From the NCBI GenBank assembly GCA_964242335.1, contig CAXTAY010000011.1, positions 1 to 64,000 of the forward strand: a stretch of 64,000 bases of DNA, written 5' to 3'. Position 1 is the stretch's first letter, and each line of letters opens with the position of its first letter. A program made the position numbers and the translations under genes. Shown here in pieces: positions 54,600 to 63,420 of the stretch. Source of the stretch: Lichenicoccus sp964242335 (GTDB lineage: Bacteria; Pseudomonadota; Alphaproteobacteria; Acetobacterales; Acetobacteraceae). The notes beneath the pieces are model-generated. The model worked only from the letters and a program-made list of their open reading frames with translations. It was not told where the DNA came from and searched no databases.

Positions 54600-56195
54600 G
54601 TGGCCTATGCAGGCGGCCATAGGACGACGGGTGCGACGCTGCGGCGGATCTCGATACGGTTTGGGCGGCGCGTCATACGACGGCTCGATCGATCGCCGGG
54701 GTGCTCGCAGTGGGCGCTGATCGGCGTCTGCGTCCTGGCCTTCGCACTGCGCTTCGGGTTCGCCGTCGCCATGCCCACGATCGAGCGCCCCGACGAGCTG
54801 TTCCAGAACATCGAGCCGGCATACCGGATGTGGTCGGGTCACGGCACCGTCACCTGGGAGTGGCGCGCCGGCATACGCTCGCCGGTGTTCCCGGGGTTCC
54901 TGGCCGTGCTGATCGCGGCGGCGTCCGCCCTGGGGGCGGGACCGGCCGGCTATCTCGCCGTGATCCGGGCCGCGATGTCGGCCCTGTCCACCGCGGTGGT
55001 GGCGATGTCGTTCGGCGCCGGCCGGCGCTGCTTCGGACTGCCGGGGGCGCTCTCCTGCGCGCTGCTCTGCGCGGTGTGGCCGGACCTGGTGTATTTCGGC
55101 TCCAAGCCGCTGGGCGAGGTGCAGGGCGGCAACCTGCTCGCGATCGCCGCATTCGGCCTGGTCGGGATCGGCGGCGCCGGCGCGGGCGGCGATGCCGCAT
55201 CCCGCACCAGGCTGCTCGGCGTCGGCGCCGCACTCGGCCTCGCGTTCTGCCTGCGCGGTCAGCTGGCGCCCGCGATCGCGGTGGTGGGTGCCTGGGCGGC
55301 CTGTCGCACGCCGCGCCGTCAGCTGACCTGGCTCATGACGGGAGCCGGCGCGCCCCTGCTGGCGCTGGGTGCGGCGGACTGGGCCTTCTACGGCGTGCCG
55401 TTCCGCTCCGTCTGGGGCAATCTCGAGCTCAACGCGCTGCAGCACGTCAGCCGCGAGTTCGGCACCAGCCCGCGCCTCTGGTACTGCAGGGATCTGCTGC
55501 TGAGGTGGGGTGCGGCCGTCGTCCCGGTCGCGGTCGCCGCGTGCTCGGGTCTGCGCGCGGCCCCGCTGCTCGGTCTGGTCGTGCTGCTCGTCGTGCTGCC
55601 GCACAGCCTCGTCGCCCACAAGGAGCTCAGCTTCGTTCATGCCGCCGTGGCGCCGACGCTGGTCCTCGCCGGTCTCGGCACCGGCCGGTGGATCGGCGCG
55701 TGGACATCACCGACGACTCGCCTGGCGCGGCGGGCGATGACGGCGAGCCTGCTCGGATGCTGGGTCGCGACCGCAGCGGCGACCGGCCGGCACGCCGGCT
55801 TCCGGCCGCTCTGGACCCGCGACCGCGCCGATCTGCAGGCGATGGCGTCGTTGCGGCAGGATGCCGCGCTGTGCGGGCTCGGGCTGCGCTGGCCGCAGCG
55901 ATGGTTCTGGAGCGGAAGCGACGCGCTGCTCGGGCGGCCGATCCCGATCTACGCGTTCGGCAGCGCTACGGGCACCCGGCGGGTCGAGCCGGCGATCAGT
56001 GCCGCGATCGGCGGCGCGGACGTGGCCGACGGCCTGCGCGGCTTCGTCGTGACGCGGTGCTGGTCCGACAGGGACGGCACGGTCTGCCTGGCCCAGGCGG
56101 CGCACAAGCGCTGCATCGCCGATCCTGGCTTCGACCTGAACAGCGTGGCGGAGCTCGGCCGCCCCGGCACCGAGCATGGCGCCGACGCGCGCTGA
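54600..56195 (+). CDS. GT22-like (ALG9/PIG-B type) membrane glycosyltransferase
   Basis: A 531-residue protein with about ten hydrophobic segments. The first periplasmic loop carries RPDELFQNIEPAYRM, matching the GT22 H/RPDE-x-FQ-x-E signature of eukaryotic ALG9, ALG12 and PIG-B mannosyltransferases, and a later loop has AHKELSFVH, the counterpart of HKEERF. It would use a polyprenyl-phosphate sugar as donor on the outer face of the membrane. The only plausible start is GTG 54600, 28 bp from the divergent DUF3891 gene. It is convergent with a TPR/GT9-like gene. Bacterial GT22 proteins are sparse and poorly studied. Confidence 0.75.
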   Translation: MAYAGGHRTTGATLRRISIRFGRRVIRRLDRSPGCSQWALIGVCVLAFALRFGFAVAMPTIERPDELFQNIEPAYRMWSGHGTVTWEWRAGIRSPVFPGFLAVLIAAASALGAGPAGYLAVIRAAMSALSTAVVAMSFGAGRRCFGLPGALSCALLCAVWPDLVYFGSKPLGEVQGGNLLAIAAFGLVGIGGAGAGGDAASRTRLLGVGAALGLAFCLRGQLAPAIAVVGAWAACRTPRRQLTWLMTGAGAPLLALGAADWAFYGVPFRSVWGNLELNALQHVSREFGTSPRLWYCRDLLLRWGAAVVPVAVAACSGLRAAPLLGLVVLLVVLPHSLVAHKELSFVHAAVAPTLVLAGLGTGRWIGAWTSPTTRLARRAMTASLLGCWVATAAATGRHAGFRPLWTRDRADLQAMASLRQDAALCGLGLRWPQRWFWSGSDALLGRPIPIYAFGSATGTRRVEPAISAAIGGADVADGLRGFVVTRCWSDRDGTVCLAQAAHKRCIADPGFDLNSVAELGRPGTEHGADAR

Positions 56196-56282
56196 TGCCT
56201 TCCTCGACCGTCGCGCCAGGGCGGGATCTCGCGAGTGGCGGCACGGCACCATGACGGTATCCGCGACGACCGCCGGCGACCC

Positions 56283-57752
56283 TCAGGGCGTGGTGCGCGG
56301 CCCGGCTGCGACCAGTTCCGTGAGGTCGGCCACGACCTGCTCCAGCGGGCTGGACCAGTCGAACGGAGCGGGCTGCACATGCAGCCGCATCGTGCTGTAC
56401 CACGGGCTGTCCTTGCGGCCGGGGAGCCATCGCCAGCACTGGTCGTAGCGCGAGAGCAGCCAGACCGGGCGTCCCAACGCTGCCGCGAGGTGTGCGGTCG
56501 ACGTGTCCACCGCGATCACGAGGTCCAGCAGCGAGACCAGGCCGGCGGTGTCGTCGAAGTCATGGATCCGGCTGGTGTGATCGACGAGATGGAGGTCAGG
56601 CGGCGGGCTTTCCGCCTCGGCCTGCGGGTCGCCGAGCTGCAGGCTGTAGAAGAGAACCGCCTCGCCCAGCTTCGCGAGCGGCGCCAACCCGGAAACGCTG
56701 ATCGAGCGACGCTTGTCGATCAGCGTGTTCGCGAGGTGCCAGGGCCGCTTGCCGCCGGACCAGACGAGGCCGACCTTCAGCGGCCTGGCCGCATCCCGTC
56801 GCCCGCGCCTGCGCCAGCACGCGACATCGTGGTCCAGCACTTGCCGCCACTGCGAGACGATGACCGGATCGGCCGCGAGATAGCCGCCGGCGCACGGAAC
56901 GGTGTCGATCGTCGTCCGCAGGATATACGGCAGGCTCATGACCGAGCATGCGAGATCGTAGACCGGTGGCGGCTCTTCGGCGGACACGATGCCGTCGATG
57001 CCGGGAAGGCGCGAGAACAGCCGTACCAGAGGCCTCGGGACCTGCACGACGACGCGACGATCGAGGTCGCGCAGCATCGGGATGTAGCGGCAGAACTGCA
57101 GGCAGTCCCCCAGGCCGCCCTCGCCGTGCACGAGCAGCGTACGGCCGGCGAGCGGCTCTCCCTTCCAGCGTGGCGCGTTGGGAACGTGCGGCAGCATATC
57201 GCTCGCATGAAGCCGCCATTCGTACTCGGCAAAGCCACGCAGGTAGTCCCCGGCCCCGAGCAGGGCCATCGCCCGCCAGGTCCGGAGATCGGCATCGCCG
57301 GGCGTCACGGCGACCGCGAGATCGAAGAACGCCAGCGACTCTCGCGGCAGGCCGCGTCGCCGGAGCGTGACGCCCAGCCCGGAGAGCGCCGGCGCGTGAT
57401 CCGCCTTCAGGCGGATGGCGTTGCAGAAGGCGGCGACCGCGTCGTCGTAGCACTGCAGTTCGAGGCTGACGCTGCCGAGGTTCGACCAGGCCCCGTGACG
57501 TTGCGGATCGAGGGTCACCGCCCGGGCGAGAACCGGCAGGGCCTCCTCGAGACGCCCTAGCTCGTTGAGCGCGCCGCCGAGGTTGAGGAGCAGCCGGACG
57601 TCGTCCGGCTCGACCGACAGGATCTGGCGAAGCGCAAGCACCGCCGATGCGAAGTCGGCCGCCCTGAGGCTCGCATCGGCGGCGCTGCGAAGTGCCGCGC
57701 GGTCGGTGTCGTCGTGCTGGCTGCTCGGTCGGAGCGCTGCTCGCAGGATCAT
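56283..57752 (-). CDS. TPR-repeat protein with C-terminal GT9-like glycosyltransferase domain (paralogue)
   Basis: A 489-residue paralogue of the protein at 10880-12571. Residues ~20-180 are TPR units (LNLGGALNELGRLEEAL, WSNLGSVSLELQ); residues ~205-470 are GT-B-like with GEGGLGDCLQFCRY and AVDTSTAHLAAALG. The DDTAGLVSLLDLV, DQCWRWLPGRKDSPWY run is nearly shared with the other copy. No membrane segment, so cytoplasmic. It is shorter at the N-terminus than its paralogue. A CtrA-type box lies 43 bp upstream of its ATG. Confidence 0.8.
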   Translation of the reverse strand: MILRAALRPSSQHDDTDRAALRSAADASLRAADFASAVLALRQILSVEPDDVRLLLNLGGALNELGRLEEALPVLARAVTLDPQRHGAWSNLGSVSLELQCYDDAVAAFCNAIRLKADHAPALSGLGVTLRRRGLPRESLAFFDLAVAVTPGDADLRTWRAMALLGAGDYLRGFAEYEWRLHASDMLPHVPNAPRWKGEPLAGRTLLVHGEGGLGDCLQFCRYIPMLRDLDRRVVVQVPRPLVRLFSRLPGIDGIVSAEEPPPVYDLACSVMSLPYILRTTIDTVPCAGGYLAADPVIVSQWRQVLDHDVACWRRRGRRDAARPLKVGLVWSGGKRPWHLANTLIDKRRSISVSGLAPLAKLGEAVLFYSLQLGDPQAEAESPPPDLHLVDHTSRIHDFDDTAGLVSLLDLVIAVDTSTAHLAAALGRPVWLLSRYDQCWRWLPGRKDSPWYSTMRLHVQPAPFDWSSPLEQVVADLTELVAAGPRTTP

Positions 57753-57794
57753 CAGTGCGGTCCCTGATTCGATGACCGGCCTAGGTGACGCACC

Positions 57795-57809
57795 TTAAGA
57801 AACCATTAA
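57795..57809. promoter_or_regulatory. Full CtrA-type box (TTAA-N7-TTAA)
   Basis: TTAAGAAACCATTAA has the exact spacing of the alphaproteobacterial CtrA recognition site (TTAA-N7-TTAAC; here followed by G). TTAA is very rare in this GC-rich DNA. It lies between divergent genes, 43 bp from the TPR/GT9-like start (57752) and about 109 bp from the epimerase-like start (57918). Confidence 0.6.
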
Positions 57810-57917
57810 GATCCCGCCCTCGACTTGTCTTTCCGGCACGCCGACCACGGTCGATCGTGCGTGGCGATCCCGAGCGCTAGGATGCCTCGCCGCAGCAACA
57901 TCGACAGGGGAGCAGAC

Positions 57918-58790
57918 ATGCCGGACGACAGCAGGCGGATCGCCATCACCGGAGCCCAGGGCAATCTCGGCCGCAAGCTGATCGCGGCGTTCGAAACCGC
58001 GACCTGGTGCCATTCGATCGTCGCCATCGACCAGGCTCCCCCGGAGCGCGGCTTCGCCGCGGCGGCGAAGGTGAGGGCGATCCAGGCCGACCTCACCGAC
58101 CGCCGCGACCGACGCTGGATCGAGGCGATCGGCGCGGTCGACGTGATCATCCATCTCGCGGCACAGAACCCCTATCCCACCGCCAGTTGGGAGGATTCCG
58201 CCGCATCGTTCGACATGACGCTCAACCTGCTCGGCGCCGCAGGAGCGGCACTCGCGCGCTTCGTGTTCATCTCGTCGAACCACGTCATGGGCGGCTACAA
58301 GGACGCCGTGCCCGCCCTCGAACCCGGCATGCTGACCGAGGCGCTCGCGCCGAGGCCGGGCACGCGCACGGTCGATCGCCGCGGCAAGGTCAGCGACTCT
58401 CCCGCCTACGCCGTGCACAAGCTGATGGGCGAGCGGCTGTGCCGCGAGCGCGCGCTCGGCTCGGACGGACGCCTGACGACGGTCTGCCTGCGCGTCGGCT
58501 GGTGCCAGCCGGGCGAGAACCTGCCCTCCACCCTGAATGCCAGCGGCGTTCCGGGAGAACCGGTTCCGCAAGGCGATGTCGAGGCGGCGCTCGCCTATCG
58601 CTGGTTTCGCGGGATGTGGCTGTCGAACGCTGACCTAGTGCGGATCGTCGAGCGCGCCTGCCTGGCGGATGCGTCGTCCTGGCCCGCGCCGGCCATCGTG
58701 ATCAACGCCATGTCGGCGAACCAGGAGATGGTCTGGAGCCTCGAGGATGCCCGCCGCCACCTCGGCTACGTCCCGCGAGACCGGTCATGA
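57918..58790 (+). CDS. NAD(P)-dependent epimerase/dehydratase family, uronate-dehydrogenase-like
   Basis: A 290-residue extended-type SDR. The cofactor motif is ITGAQGNLGRKL, the acidic residue ending strand 2 is in AIDQAP, HLAAQNPYPTASWED is the NAG-equivalent region and YAVHKLMGE is the YxxxK catalytic pair. The pattern is closest to uronate dehydrogenase-like proteins, which oxidise hexuronic acids, but sugar epimerase or reductase activity is equally possible. ATG 57918 has AGGGGAG six bases upstream. Divergent from the TPR/GT9-like gene. Confidence 0.8.
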   Translation: MPDDSRRIAITGAQGNLGRKLIAAFETATWCHSIVAIDQAPPERGFAAAAKVRAIQADLTDRRDRRWIEAIGAVDVIIHLAAQNPYPTASWEDSAASFDMTLNLLGAAGAALARFVFISSNHVMGGYKDAVPALEPGMLTEALAPRPGTRTVDRRGKVSDSPAYAVHKLMGERLCRERALGSDGRLTTVCLRVGWCQPGENLPSTLNASGVPGEPVPQGDVEAALAYRWFRGMWLSNADLVRIVERACLADASSWPAPAIVINAMSANQEMVWSLEDARRHLGYVPRDRS

Positions 58791-59518
58791 AGGCAGCGGG
58801 ATCGGTATGGTCGCGCCCAAGACGGCGATGACGAAGTGGCCGACGAAGAAAGCTTCGCCGCCGAAGCCGAACGGGTTCCTTGGTTCTTGCCGCCGGCGGG
58901 CGGAACGACTGCCATCGCTGTCCTGATGGTCGGGACGGTTCCATCGACGTCGCTTCGAGATCGTTCCGGACGGGTGAAGTCGTCTTTCGTTCATCGCGCC
59001 GCAGGCGCGCACCGTTCGCGGTGAGCCACGTTGCCGTTCGCGCCAGCTGGTGCCGATGAAGAACTCGATCATCGATCCCGGCGCGACTTGACGAACCTGT
59101 CGAATGCGGTGGGTTCGAAGGGCAACGCCGCGATCACATCCCGCCGCAGCGCTGTCGCGGAGCAGGCCGTCGAGGTGGCAAACCGCGAAGCGCAGTCAGC
59201 CGCGTTGCGACGCAGGTGCTGCGGGCGTAGTACTTCAACGGCAACGAGCCGACCGCGCCTGAGCCGACGAGCGTGGCGGTTCCGGTTCTACGACTTCCGC
59301 GCGCAGAAATACGAAGCGTATCTCCAGCAACGGCGAGACAGTGGCCACGTCGAGGCGTCATAAGGCGATCCGATGATTGCAATAGACCCAGACTATCGCT
59401 GTATCGAACCCACACGGACTTCCTGCTCCGTCGCGATCTATTACGATCGAGCAGTGCCGCGGGGGTGACCTCGTGCGCATGCTGTGCTAACTGACGATGC
59501 CAGAAGCGGGAGAGAAAG
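58791..59518. other. Gene-poor 728-bp region before katG
   Basis: No convincing gene. GC content is visibly lower and codon-position bias is lost. Short open frames exist on both strands (for example 58836-59024 and 59031-59363 on plus, 58785-59072 on minus), none with a ribosome-binding site or recognisable domain. The frame ending at 59363 closes with a plausible protein-like tail (FYDFRAQKYEAYLQQRR), so a decayed gene is possible. The last ~140 bp probably hold the katG promoter. Confidence 0.5.
59382..59396. promoter_or_regulatory. OxyR-like ATAG-N7-CTAT dyad upstream of katG
   Basis: ATAGACCCAGACTAT has the half-operator form ATAG-N7-CTAT recognised by OxyR, which commonly activates katG. 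It lies about 123 bp upstream of the katG ATG. A second adjacent dyad, needed for a full tetramer site, is not evident. Confidence 0.4.
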
Positions 59519-61723
59519 ATGGACGGAGACAACGTCGGCCAGTGCCCCATGCACGGTGTGGCCGCGAACAATTCGACGGCGTGGCCGAGGTCCAACCAGG
59601 ACTGGTGGCCGAACCAGCTGAACCTCAAGATCCTCCACCAGCACTCCACCAAGTCCGACCCGCTGGGTGAGGGCTTCGATTACGCCGAGGAGTTCAAGAC
59701 GCTCGACCTGGCGGCGCTGAAGCAGGACCTGTTCGCGCTGATGACCACGTCGCAGGAGTGGTGGCCGGCCGATTTCGGGCATTACGGACCGCTGTTCATC
59801 CGCATGGCCTGGCACAGCGCCGGCACCTACCGCATCGGCGACGGTCGCGGCGGCGCGGGTTCCGGGACGCAGCGCTTCGCGCCGCTGAACTCCTGGCCCG
59901 ACAACGCCAACCTCGACAAGGCGCGGCTGCTGCTGTGGCCGGTGAAGCAGAAGTACGGCCGCAAGATCTCCTGGGCCGACCTGATGGTGCTGGCCGGCAA
60001 CTGCGCGCTGGAGTCGATGGGTCTCAAGACGTTCGGCTTCGCCGGTGGCCGCGCCGATGTCTGGGAGCCCGAGGAGGACATCAACTGGGGGCCCGAGGAT
60101 ACCTGGCTCGGCGATCAGCGCTACAGTGGCGACCGCGAGCTCGCCGACCATCTCGGCGCGGTCCAGATGGGCCTGATCTACGTCAATCCGGAAGGGCCGA
60201 ACGGCAAGCCCGATCCGCTCGGCTCGGCCCGCGACATCCGCGACACCTTCGCGCGCATGGCGATGAACGACGAGGAGACGGTGGCGCTGGTGGCCGGTGG
60301 TCATACCTTCGGCAAGAGCCACGGCGCAGCCAGTGCCGCAGACTACGTAGGCCCGGAGCCGGAGGCAGCCGGCATCGAGCAGATGGGCCTGGGCTGGAAG
60401 AACAGCTTCGGCACCGGCAAGGGCGCGCACACCATCTCCAGCGGGCTCGAGGGCGCGTGGACTCCCGAGCCGACCAAGTGGGACGGCGGATACTTCGACA
60501 ACCTGTTCAACTTCGAGTGGGAGCTGGAGAAGGGCCCGGGGGGCGGCTGGCAGTGGAAGCCGAAGGACGGCGCCGCCGCCGACATGGTGCCGGACGCGCA
60601 TGAAGCGTCGAAGCGCCACCCGCCGATGATGTTCACCTCGGACATCGCGATGATCGCGGACCCGGCGTACCTGGAGATCTCCAAGCGCTTCCACGAGAAC
60701 CTGGACGAGTTCGCCGACGCGTTCGCCCGGGCGTGGTTCAAGCTGACGCACCGCGACATGGGGCCGCTCGCGCGCTATCTCGGTCCGGAGGTGCCCGGCG
60801 AGACGCTGCTGTGGCAGGACCCGGTTCCCGCCGTGGACCATCCGCTCATCGACCAGCAGGACGCGGCGACGCTCAAGGCCAGGCTGCTGGCGTCCGGGCT
60901 GTCCGTGGCACAGCTGGTGTCCACCGCCTGGAAGTCGGCCTCGACGTTCCGCGGCACCGACAAGCGGGGCGGCGCCAACGGTGCACGCATCCGACTGGCG
61001 CCGCAGAAGGACTGGGCGGCGAACGAGCCGGCCGAGCTGACGATGGTGCTGCAGAAGCTGGAGGCGGTGCGCGCCGAGTTCAACGCCGCGCAATCGGGTG
61101 GCAAGGCGGTGTCCTTGGCCGACCTGATCGTGCTCGGCGGCTGTGCCGCGGTCGAGAAGGCCGCCAGGGATGCCGGGACCGCCGTGGAGGTTCCGTTCAC
61201 GCCGGGTCGCACCGACGCGTCCCAGGAGCAGACCGACGCGCACTCCTTCGCCGTGCTGGAGCCGACTGCGGACGGGTTCCGCAACTATCTCGGCGACGGG
61301 CGCGGCCGGCACGAAGAGGTGCACCTGGTGGACCGGGCGCATCTGCTGACGCTGAGCGCGCCCGAGATGACCGTCCTGGTCGGCGGCATGCGCGTGCTGG
61401 GCGCCAACTATGGCGGCTCGTCGCTCGGCGTCTTCACCACCCGGCCGGGGACGCTGACCAACGACTTCTTCGTCAACCTGCTGGACATGACCACGACCTG
61501 GAAGGCGGTGTCGGAGGCTGACGACCGCTTCGAGGGACGCGACCGGCGGACCGGCGAGCTGAAGTGGACCGGCAGCCGCGTCGACCTGATCTTCGGGTCG
61601 AACTCGCTGCTGCGGGCGGTCTCGGAGGTGTTCGGCTGCATCGACTCGCAGGAGGCCTTCGTGCACGACTTCGTCGCCGTGTGGAACAAGGTGATGAACC
61701 TGGACCGGTTCGACCTGGCCTGA
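59519..61723 (+). CDS. katG: Catalase-peroxidase
   Basis: A 734-residue bifunctional heme enzyme that removes hydrogen peroxide in the cytoplasm. The distal site RMAWHSAGTYR supplies Arg95, Trp98 and His99; the Trp belongs to the Met-Tyr-Trp crosslink of the family. The proximal region VALVAGGHTFGKSHG holds the heme-ligand histidine. The duplicated C-terminal half is complete. GGGAGAG at 59508-59514 precedes ATG 59519. It stands alone, followed by a strong terminator hairpin. Confidence 0.97.
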   Translation: MDGDNVGQCPMHGVAANNSTAWPRSNQDWWPNQLNLKILHQHSTKSDPLGEGFDYAEEFKTLDLAALKQDLFALMTTSQEWWPADFGHYGPLFIRMAWHSAGTYRIGDGRGGAGSGTQRFAPLNSWPDNANLDKARLLLWPVKQKYGRKISWADLMVLAGNCALESMGLKTFGFAGGRADVWEPEEDINWGPEDTWLGDQRYSGDRELADHLGAVQMGLIYVNPEGPNGKPDPLGSARDIRDTFARMAMNDEETVALVAGGHTFGKSHGAASAADYVGPEPEAAGIEQMGLGWKNSFGTGKGAHTISSGLEGAWTPEPTKWDGGYFDNLFNFEWELEKGPGGGWQWKPKDGAAADMVPDAHEASKRHPPMMFTSDIAMIADPAYLEISKRFHENLDEFADAFARAWFKLTHRDMGPLARYLGPEVPGETLLWQDPVPAVDHPLIDQQDAATLKARLLASGLSVAQLVSTAWKSASTFRGTDKRGGANGARIRLAPQKDWAANEPAELTMVLQKLEAVRAEFNAAQSGGKAVSLADLIVLGGCAAVEKAARDAGTAVEVPFTPGRTDASQEQTDAHSFAVLEPTADGFRNYLGDGRGRHEEVHLVDRAHLLTLSAPEMTVLVGGMRVLGANYGGSSLGVFTTRPGTLTNDFFVNLLDMTTTWKAVSEADDRFEGRDRRTGELKWTGSRVDLIFGSNSLLRAVSEVFGCIDSQEAFVHDFVAVWNKVMNLDRFDLA

Positions 61724-61766
61724 CCTGATCCGGTCCGGTTCAGGGGTAGCAGCTTCAACCGGTCGG

Positions 61767-61794
61767 ACCGGCGTCCCAGCAGTGGGACGCCGGT
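61767..61794. terminator. Bidirectional terminator between katG and the nnrU-like gene
   Basis: A perfect 12-bp stem ACCGGCGTCCCA/TGGGACGCCGGT (61767-61778 with 61783-61794) with loop GCAG lies between two convergent genes, 43 bp after the katG stop. The T-tract after it is weak. Confidence 0.75.
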
Positions 61795-61831
61795 TCTGCG
61801 TCGAGGCTGCCCGATGCGGGTTCCGGCACCG

Positions 61832-62536
61832 CTACCAGCTGCCGCCGGGCAGCGGGGCCGCCCCGAACAGCCAAGGATGCAGCGTCAGCAATGCCGCCCC
61901 CAGTGCCAGGCCGGCGGTGGGCGGGATCCAGCCGATCTCGCGCAGCACGAGGTGGTTGCGGCCGCCGAGGATCGCCGCGAACGGCACGATCGACGTGCTC
62001 CGGGCGAGGCGCGACCAACCCGCCGGGTCGCGTCGCGCCACCTTGCGGTCGATCGAGGGCATGCCGACCAGCGCGGTGATGCCGAACGCACCGAAGAACA
62101 GCAGCGACACCAGGTCGCCGTTGCCGACGACGTGCACCGCCGACCAGATCGCGAACGACCACAGCATCGGATGTCGCGTGATCCGGAGCACGCCGCGCGG
62201 CTCCAGGCCGAGCTGCCGCTCGCCGCCGACCGCGGTCGGGTTCGGCACGCTGACCGAGCCGACCAGCAGCACGAAGGCCGCGGCCATCAGCGCGATCAGC
62301 ACCCAGCCGAGCCAGGCCGGGGCGCTCCAGAGCGGCACGAAGCGGGCATGGTGCGCGCGCTGGTAGCTGACGACGAGGAACGAGATCGCCGCCACCGAGA
62401 GCACCGAGAACAGGCCGCGAAAGACACCATCGCCGATCCGCCCGGCGATCGTCCGGCGCACCGCGGTTCCGGCGATGCCGACATGGACGCAGATCCAGAC
62501 CAGCGCCGCCAGCGTAAGCAGCCCCATCGCTCCCAT
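61832..62536 (-). CDS. NnrU family membrane protein
   Basis: A 234-residue membrane protein with six or seven hydrophobic segments. ITRHPMLWSFAIWSAVHVVGNGD is the family core and resembles the RHP motif of isoprenylcysteine-methyltransferase-type proteins. NnrU was first linked to denitrification genes, but no nitrogen oxide genes occur here; function is unknown. Two adjacent ATGs exist (62539 and 62536) after GGGGAGG; the second has better spacing. Confidence 0.87.
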   Translation of the reverse strand: MGAMGLLTLAALVWICVHVGIAGTAVRRTIAGRIGDGVFRGLFSVLSVAAISFLVVSYQRAHHARFVPLWSAPAWLGWVLIALMAAAFVLLVGSVSVPNPTAVGGERQLGLEPRGVLRITRHPMLWSFAIWSAVHVVGNGDLVSLLFFGAFGITALVGMPSIDRKVARRDPAGWSRLARSTSIVPFAAILGGRNHLVLREIGWIPPTAGLALGAALLTLHPWLFGAAPLPGGSW

Positions 62537-62742
62537 CATGTCCTCCCCGTTCGTCGTCAGCCTACAGTGCCGGACCCGCGACGCCGATGCCACTCGACGC
62601 CGCTGGCCTGAGCGCGACATGAGGACGGCCCGGGCGTGCATCCTTCTCGCCCGGCGGCGGGGTGTCTCATCGCGCGTGCCGGGAGCGCTTCCTGAGACCC
62701 CGGGCACGGGTTATCCCACGAGGTGTTGCGTCGTCCCCAGCT

Positions 62743-62762
62743 TTGTCCACAAGATTTTGTGG
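62743..62762. promoter_or_regulatory. DnaA-box-like site and palindrome upstream of gcrA
   Basis: TTGTCCACA (62743-62751) differs from the DnaA box TTATCCACA at one base. It overlaps a CCACAA-GATT-TTGTGG inverted repeat (62747-62762), just upstream of the gcrA promoter. In Caulobacter DnaA activates gcrA, which makes the location meaningful; binding here is unproven. Confidence 0.4.
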
Positions 62763-62770
62763 TCGCGACG

Positions 62771-62799
62771 TTGAGCAGGTGGTGGATGTGCCATAGGCT
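62771..62799 (+). promoter_or_regulatory. Candidate gcrA promoter
   Basis: TTGAGC (62771-62776) and TAGGCT (62794-62799) with a 17-bp spacer precede the GTG start at 62829, with an AGAGGA ribosome-binding site between. The leader would be about 20-25 bases. Confidence 0.5.
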
Positions 62800-62828
62800 C
62801 GGGCGGTCCGCACCGAGAGGAAAACGCC

Positions 62829-63398
62829 GTGGAATGGACCGAGGAGACGATCTCGCGTCTGCGCAGCCTCTGGCAGGAAGGACATTCCACCGCCGAGATC
62901 GGCCGACGCCTGTCGATCACCAAGAATGCCGTGGTAGGCAAGGCGCACCGTCTGATCCTGCCCGCGCGGCCCTCGCCGATCCGCAAGAACACGGCCGAGC
63001 CCGGCTCCCAGCCGGCGCGTCGCGAGCAGGCGCAGGTCGCGCGGCTGATCCCGCGCATCGACAAGCCGGAGCCGATCGCCAATCCGGCACACCTCCAGGG
63101 TGCGGCGGCCACCGTCACCTCGCTGCATCCCCCGGCGGCGAGCGCGCCGCCGCCGAAGCCGCAGCTCGCCTCCGTTCGCGCCGCGCCGCCCTCGCACGAT
63201 GCGGAGCTGCCCGTGCCGCGCGTCGGTCAGACGGTGCAGCGTCGACGCGGCCAGACCTGTTGCTGGCCGCTCGGCGACCCGGGCACCAAGCAGTTCCGCT
63301 TCTGCGGCGGCGAGCCGATCCCGGGCAAGCCGTACTGCACCGCGCACGCGCAGCTCGCCTACGTCAAGCTGCGCGATCGCCGCGACACCGTCGCCTGA
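62829..63398 (+). CDS. gcrA: GcrA family cell cycle regulator
   Basis: A 189-residue regulator. The N-terminal DNA-binding part has the near-invariant WTEETISRLRSLW, GHSTAEIGRRL and TKNAVVGKAHRL; the C-terminal domain, which in Caulobacter contacts RNA polymerase sigma70, has CCWPLGDPG, FRFCG and PYCTAHAQLAY. A proline/alanine linker joins them. GcrA activates methylation-dependent S-phase genes at CcrM GANTC sites. The start is GTG 62829. It is convergent with the bactofilin gene. Confidence 0.95.
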   Translation: MEWTEETISRLRSLWQEGHSTAEIGRRLSITKNAVVGKAHRLILPARPSPIRKNTAEPGSQPARREQAQVARLIPRIDKPEPIANPAHLQGAAATVTSLHPPAASAPPPKPQLASVRAAPPSHDAELPVPRVGQTVQRRRGQTCCWPLGDPGTKQFRFCGGEPIPGKPYCTAHAQLAYVKLRDRRDTVA

Positions 63399-63420
63399 CG
63401 GCGTCGTCGAGCGGCGCCGC

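Noticed and set aside
58785..59072. A 95-codon minus-strand frame with a hydrophobic C-terminus
   Set aside because: Mostly Arg-rich and without a start signal; the hydrophobic tail is too short to assign.
59031..59363. A 110-codon open frame upstream of katG
   Set aside because: No ribosome-binding site, no recognised family and poor codon bias, though its C-terminal tail looks protein-like; kept only as part of the gene-poor region.
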